Origin: JANXQE01 sp035651635
GTDB taxonomy: Bacteria; Verrucomicrobiota; Verrucomicrobiia; Limisphaerales; UBA8199
Assembly: GCA_035651635.1 (NCBI GenBank)
Contig: DASRFK010000180.1
Location: 1-17,748, forward strand
Length of the DNA: 17,748 nucleotides
Reading direction: 5' to 3'
Shown here: positions 15,113 to 17,748 of the stretch, in pieces
How positions within the stretch are numbered: position 1 is the stretch's first letter
How the letters are laid out: each line of letters begins with the position of its first letter
Made by a program: the position numbers and the translations under genes
The notes under the pieces: generated by a model
Told to the model about the DNA's origin: nothing
Seen by the model: the letters and a program-made list of their open reading frames with translations, nothing else
Databases searched by the model: none

Positions 15113-16390
15113 TTAGTCCTTCAATGTGATGGCACTTGCTTCAAGATTCAGGGAAAAGCGGCCCTTTTCGGGTAGAAAAGGAAGCAGAGCATTGCTTGGA
15201 GCGCCGGCCTCGCTGAGTTTACTTTTTAATTCGCTCAGGGTTTTGCGAAGCTCCTGTTCTTCAAAATTCTGCAACCGCGCGTCGTGACGCCAATCAGAGA
15301 AATCATTCGCGAGACGTTTCGCGTAAAGCGTGGCCGAGAATTCTTTTAGCAGATCAACGGCCATTGCGTATTTAGTTAAGGGCGGCTGTTTGGCGACCAC
15401 GCGCTCGGCCAGGAACAACAGCAAAATATGCTGGGATTTTGAGGTTTTGATACGAGCGGAATTGACCTCCACCTCGCAACGACCGCGCCACAGTGTGAGC
15501 CGAGCGTTTTGCCTCGCGATCTCTTCCACTTTCGTGCGGCAGCGCTGGACCAAGTCGACAAAGGTTCGCGGTTTGCTGATGAGGTCCCGTTCGAACAGAT
15601 TGCGGAAGGGCACGAAAGGGATATCCGCCAAATCGATCTTGCCATCGCCGGCTTCGTGCGTCTGGCCATCCGGAGTTTTCAATTTCTGTTGGGACTGTTG
15701 CGGGAAATAAAACCGAGGCGCCAGCCTTGGATCATCAAAGGGCTCATTCACCAGCACATGAGTGACGCGATCGGTTTCGCGTCCAACCAACGAAACACAA
15801 GCGTAAAGCAGCGCCCCCATTGTTTTTCTTCCGCCAGCGATCGAGACAATCAAACGCGTGTCGGGCAACTCGGTCCACCGCCGCAGTTCACTAAGCAGGA
15901 AATTGGCTGTGGCAGCGTTCTCTTCTGGTGTTCTGAGGTCGTCAAGGTAACTGCTGAGCCCAGTTTGGGGATCCGGAGCTTCCACGATGCGCGCCTTACT
16001 TAACGTCAACCTCGAATCTCGCTCATCAGGCGAACCCAGAATTGCCTGGCGAAGTTCCTGCCAAACGGTAAGGCCTTTGGGAGGCAAGGGCGTGCGCAAT
16101 TCTCGCTCAATTGTCTGGTTTCCCCCAAGGGTGGTCACAATAACTACCTCGTCGGGGATTAACGGGTCCTTCTCTTGCGCCAGCGCCCATACGGTTTCGG
16201 TCAAGATCGCGGGTGTCATTCCAGTTGCGGCCAGCAGAACCGTCGTGGGCCGAGTCCCCGGTGCTGCGACTTTCTCCGCAATTACCGCTCGAACGCTCTT
16301 TGAACTAGCAACGGCAGACCCGTGCCGTAACATTTGTTTGGAGGGCTTACGCATAGATTTCTGACGCTTCAGATCATGCTGATGCTTCAC
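15113..16390 (-). CDS. NE0113-family CARF-type protein (CRISPR-associated family) with C-terminal extension
   Basis: This 425-residue protein belongs to the NE0113 family of CRISPR-associated proteins (TIGR02584). A Rossmann-like start, TTVLLAATGMTPAILTETVWAL at 49-70 (shortened here: LLAATGMTP), is followed by VVIVTTLGG at 82-90, DDLRTPEENAATANFLL near 150-166 and the hallmark SIAGGRKTMG at 183-192, then THVLVNEPF. The related CARF proteins bind cyclic oligoadenylates, and some are ring nucleases that degrade them. About 190 residues follow the core; part of this (about 316-345) could be a winged helix, but this is a guess. No CRISPR array or cas gene is visible nearby. The GTG start at 16390 overlaps the DUF2130 gene by 17 nt; an ATG at 16354 is an alternative. 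Confidence 0.85.
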   Translation of the reverse strand: MKHQHDLKRQKSMRKPSKQMLRHGSAVASSKSVRAVIAEKVAAPGTRPTTVLLAATGMTPAILTETVWALAQEKDPLIPDEVVIVTTLGGNQTIERELRTPLPPKGLTVWQELRQAILGSPDERDSRLTLSKARIVEAPDPQTGLSSYLDDLRTPEENAATANFLLSELRRWTELPDTRLIVSIAGGRKTMGALLYACVSLVGRETDRVTHVLVNEPFDDPRLAPRFYFPQQSQQKLKTPDGQTHEAGDGKIDLADIPFVPFRNLFERDLISKPRTFVDLVQRCRTKVEEIARQNARLTLWRGRCEVEVNSARIKTSKSQHILLLFLAERVVAKQPPLTKYAMAVDLLKEFSATLYAKRLANDFSDWRHDARLQNFEEQELRKTLSELKSKLSEAGAPSNALLPFLPEKGRFSLNLEASAITLKD

Positions 16391-17610
16391 TTCCGATCAG
16401 TCTTGGTTGCAGGATTGGCAGCGCCATTGCGTCCGCTCCCGGTATTTGAAGATGATGTATTTCAGGGAGAGCAGCTCGGCCCGCGATGCCCTGAACGCTT
16501 CCGTAAAGCATGGCGGTGTGCTGAATCGCTTTGTTGAGTTGTTGCTCGCGTTCTTTCCACTGACGAGCGAAGGCCCGCTGCTCAGCCCCCAACTGCTCCT
16601 TCAGCAAAACGAAGGATTCCACAACACCCTCAACGTGCTGACGGAATTCCACTCCACACATGTAATCATAGAGTTGGGCCATCTTATCGGCACGGCCAGT
16701 CTCCCTCGTGCGCTGCAAGGCCGTGTTGATGAGCCCTTGCCGCAATGCAGAAGCTATGGCGCACGCAAACGCCGGTTCACACACCCAGACTCCATCCAGC
16801 AGCCCAATCCCGCGTACCCCCTGCGGTGGGCAAGTGGTAACCAGGACGGCCAACTCGGCTTTCGCTTCGCGCTGGTCCTCTTTGAGCTTTTCAAGCCAAA
16901 CCCCCGCCCAGTTCTTGGCCCGCTTGGCTTCCCAAAGAATGGCGCCACAATCCATTCCAATGTTGGTACGAACCCGTTGCAGAACGTCAGCCCCACGCTC
17001 GCCCTTTTTGATTTCGGCGATTTCGTCATAAAGAAATAATTGACGGAGATCGTTTTCAACCGTGACTTCAAGTGCCTCGCCTTGGAGCTGCATCGAGCCT
17101 TGTTCGGCCCGCTTTCGAAGAGCCTCAATTTGGGTCTGAAGCCCTTTAATAACTTCCTCCTTGTCCGCCAGCTTTAAACGCTCTGCTTCTTGCGTCTGCT
17201 CACGAACCGTGTCTGCAATCTTCTTCCGTTCAACATCCAGCTGACGTGCTAGCTCCAAATCCAGCTTTTCGCGAGCCTCTTCCACCTCACGCTTTTTTCG
17301 CAGCAAATCCAATTCGCCGTCTTTTGCCTTCTTGAGTTCGGACTGCTGCTCTTCAAGTTGGCCACGCAAGCTCTTTAGTTCGGCCGAAACCTTGCCCTCG
17401 GCATCTTGTGCCGCCTTGGTCGAGAGCTGCTTTCGCTCAGTTTCCAGACGGCTGGCCACCAGTTGCTCAACGGACTTCTCGCGCTCATCCAATTGGGTTT
17501 TCAGCTCTTTGAGCTTGTTCTCGCGCTGAGCAAGCGCTTCGTTTTGGTCCTGCCGCTGTTTTTCAAACTCTGCGGCCAACTCCTCTCGAACGCGGTGGGA
17601 GACCGCTTCG
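16374..17610 (-). CDS. DUF2130 (COG4487) protein with PD-(D/E)xK-like core, 5' end missing
   Basis: The C-terminal half shows GEALE at about residues 167-171, GADVLQ at 196-201, LWEAKRAKNW at 215-224 and DQREAKAELAVLVTT at 235-249, counted from a TTG at 17579. The Asp followed by E-A-K is the layout of a PD-(D/E)xK nuclease core, as in other DUF2130 proteins. The N-terminal part is a long charged coiled coil, rich in Glu, Lys and Gln. The coding frame continues without a break past the TTG to 17612 (VSHRVREELAAEF), then ends where IS-like sequence starts at 17611. A normal member also has a zinc ribbon at the N-terminus, which is absent, so the gene has been cut. The TTG or an internal start could still give a short protein. 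It overlaps the CARF gene by 17 nt and would be the first gene of the unit. Confidence 0.88.
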
Positions 17611-17748
17611 TGTCATCGGACGGTCAAAAGGGACCCCCACGGGTCGAAATGGGGGTCCCTTTTGAAAATTTCAGATTCCCCACCTTAAGGCGCTGAAAGC
17701 GCTGGGCGGAATGCTCGTTACCGGGCATATCCGTCGGCGCTATGGCGA
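17611..17748. mobile_element. End of an IS21-like insertion sequence (partial)
   Basis: Sequence starting TGTCATCGGACGGTCAAAAG abuts the broken DUF2130 frame exactly. TG at the tip, then GGTCAAAAGGGACC-type subterminal repeats, are features of IS21-family ends. The element continues past the window, so the istA/istB genes and the other end cannot be seen, and the target duplication cannot be tested. Open frames on both strands run off the edge; I cannot say which is the transposase or helper gene. Confidence 0.5.
17624..17665. repeat. Perfect 16-bp inverted repeat near the IS tip
   Basis: TCAAAAGGGACCCCCA at 17624-17639 is exactly reverse-complemented at 17650-17665, with a 10-nt spacer. In RNA this would form a very stable hairpin followed by A/T-rich sequence. 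In an IS end it may be paired transposase-binding sites, and it might also block transcription into or out of the element. Confidence 0.85.

Noticed and set aside
15113..16390. A type III CRISPR locus around the NE0113-family gene
   Set aside because: No repeat-spacer array, cas10 or other cas gene is present in the window.
17666..17748. Open frames on both strands at the window edge as an IS transposase gene
   Set aside because: They are too short, and I could not match either to IstA or IstB.

Overview
The window most resembles a chromosomal segment of a Verrucomicrobiota bacterium, probably of the Pedosphaera/Limisphaerales kind. This is an inference from the gene types: a pseudopilin with an AFTLIELLVVIAIIAILA leader and a C-terminal FADGHAE motif, a zinc-ribbon Ser/Thr kinase fused to a long WD40 region, and a two-heme MauG-like peroxidase. 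No rRNA, complete tRNA or CRISPR array was found. Almost every gene lies on the minus strand.

Region 1 (100-6235, minus strand) looks like ordinary chromosome. It holds a kinase-WD40 protein followed 4 nt later by a pseudopilin-like protein, then a small secreted protein of unknown function and a di-heme cytochrome c peroxidase/MauG-like protein. A 17-bp hairpin sits at the start of the peroxidase gene. A terminator-like hairpin and a short palindrome sit in the kinase leader.

Region 2 (6236-10162) is gene-poor and looks worn. It holds a small protein with three CxxC pairs, a frameshifted remnant resembling the N-terminal part of an integrase, a DUF4145-like zinc-ribbon protein whose C-terminus has been thrown out of frame, and a small lipoprotein. 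Beside the lipoprotein is a 24-nt sequence that reads as the 3' end of a tRNA, possibly tRNA-Gly, next to a symmetric cluster of TATGCT repeats. I read this as a possible integration boundary.

Region 3 (10163-17612, minus strand) is the most interesting part. In transcription order it encodes a DUF2130 (COG4487) protein with a PD-(D/E)xK-like nuclease core, an NE0113-family CARF-type protein without any visible CRISPR locus, a large dynamin-like GTPase whose C-terminus closely resembles the membrane-binding domain of the eukaryotic cytokinesis protein MITD1, and, after a 319-nt gap, a DUF262/DUF1524 protein of the GmrSD/SspE type. The first three are packed tightly (17-nt overlap, then a 20-nt gap), so they are probably one transcription unit. 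A nuclease, a nucleotide-sensor fold and a membrane-remodelling GTPase together suggest an undescribed anti-phage system. The DUF2130 gene has lost its 5' end at position 17610, where the end of an IS21-like element begins, so this copy of the system may be damaged. The function of the system is inference; the domain assignments rest on motifs read directly from the translations.
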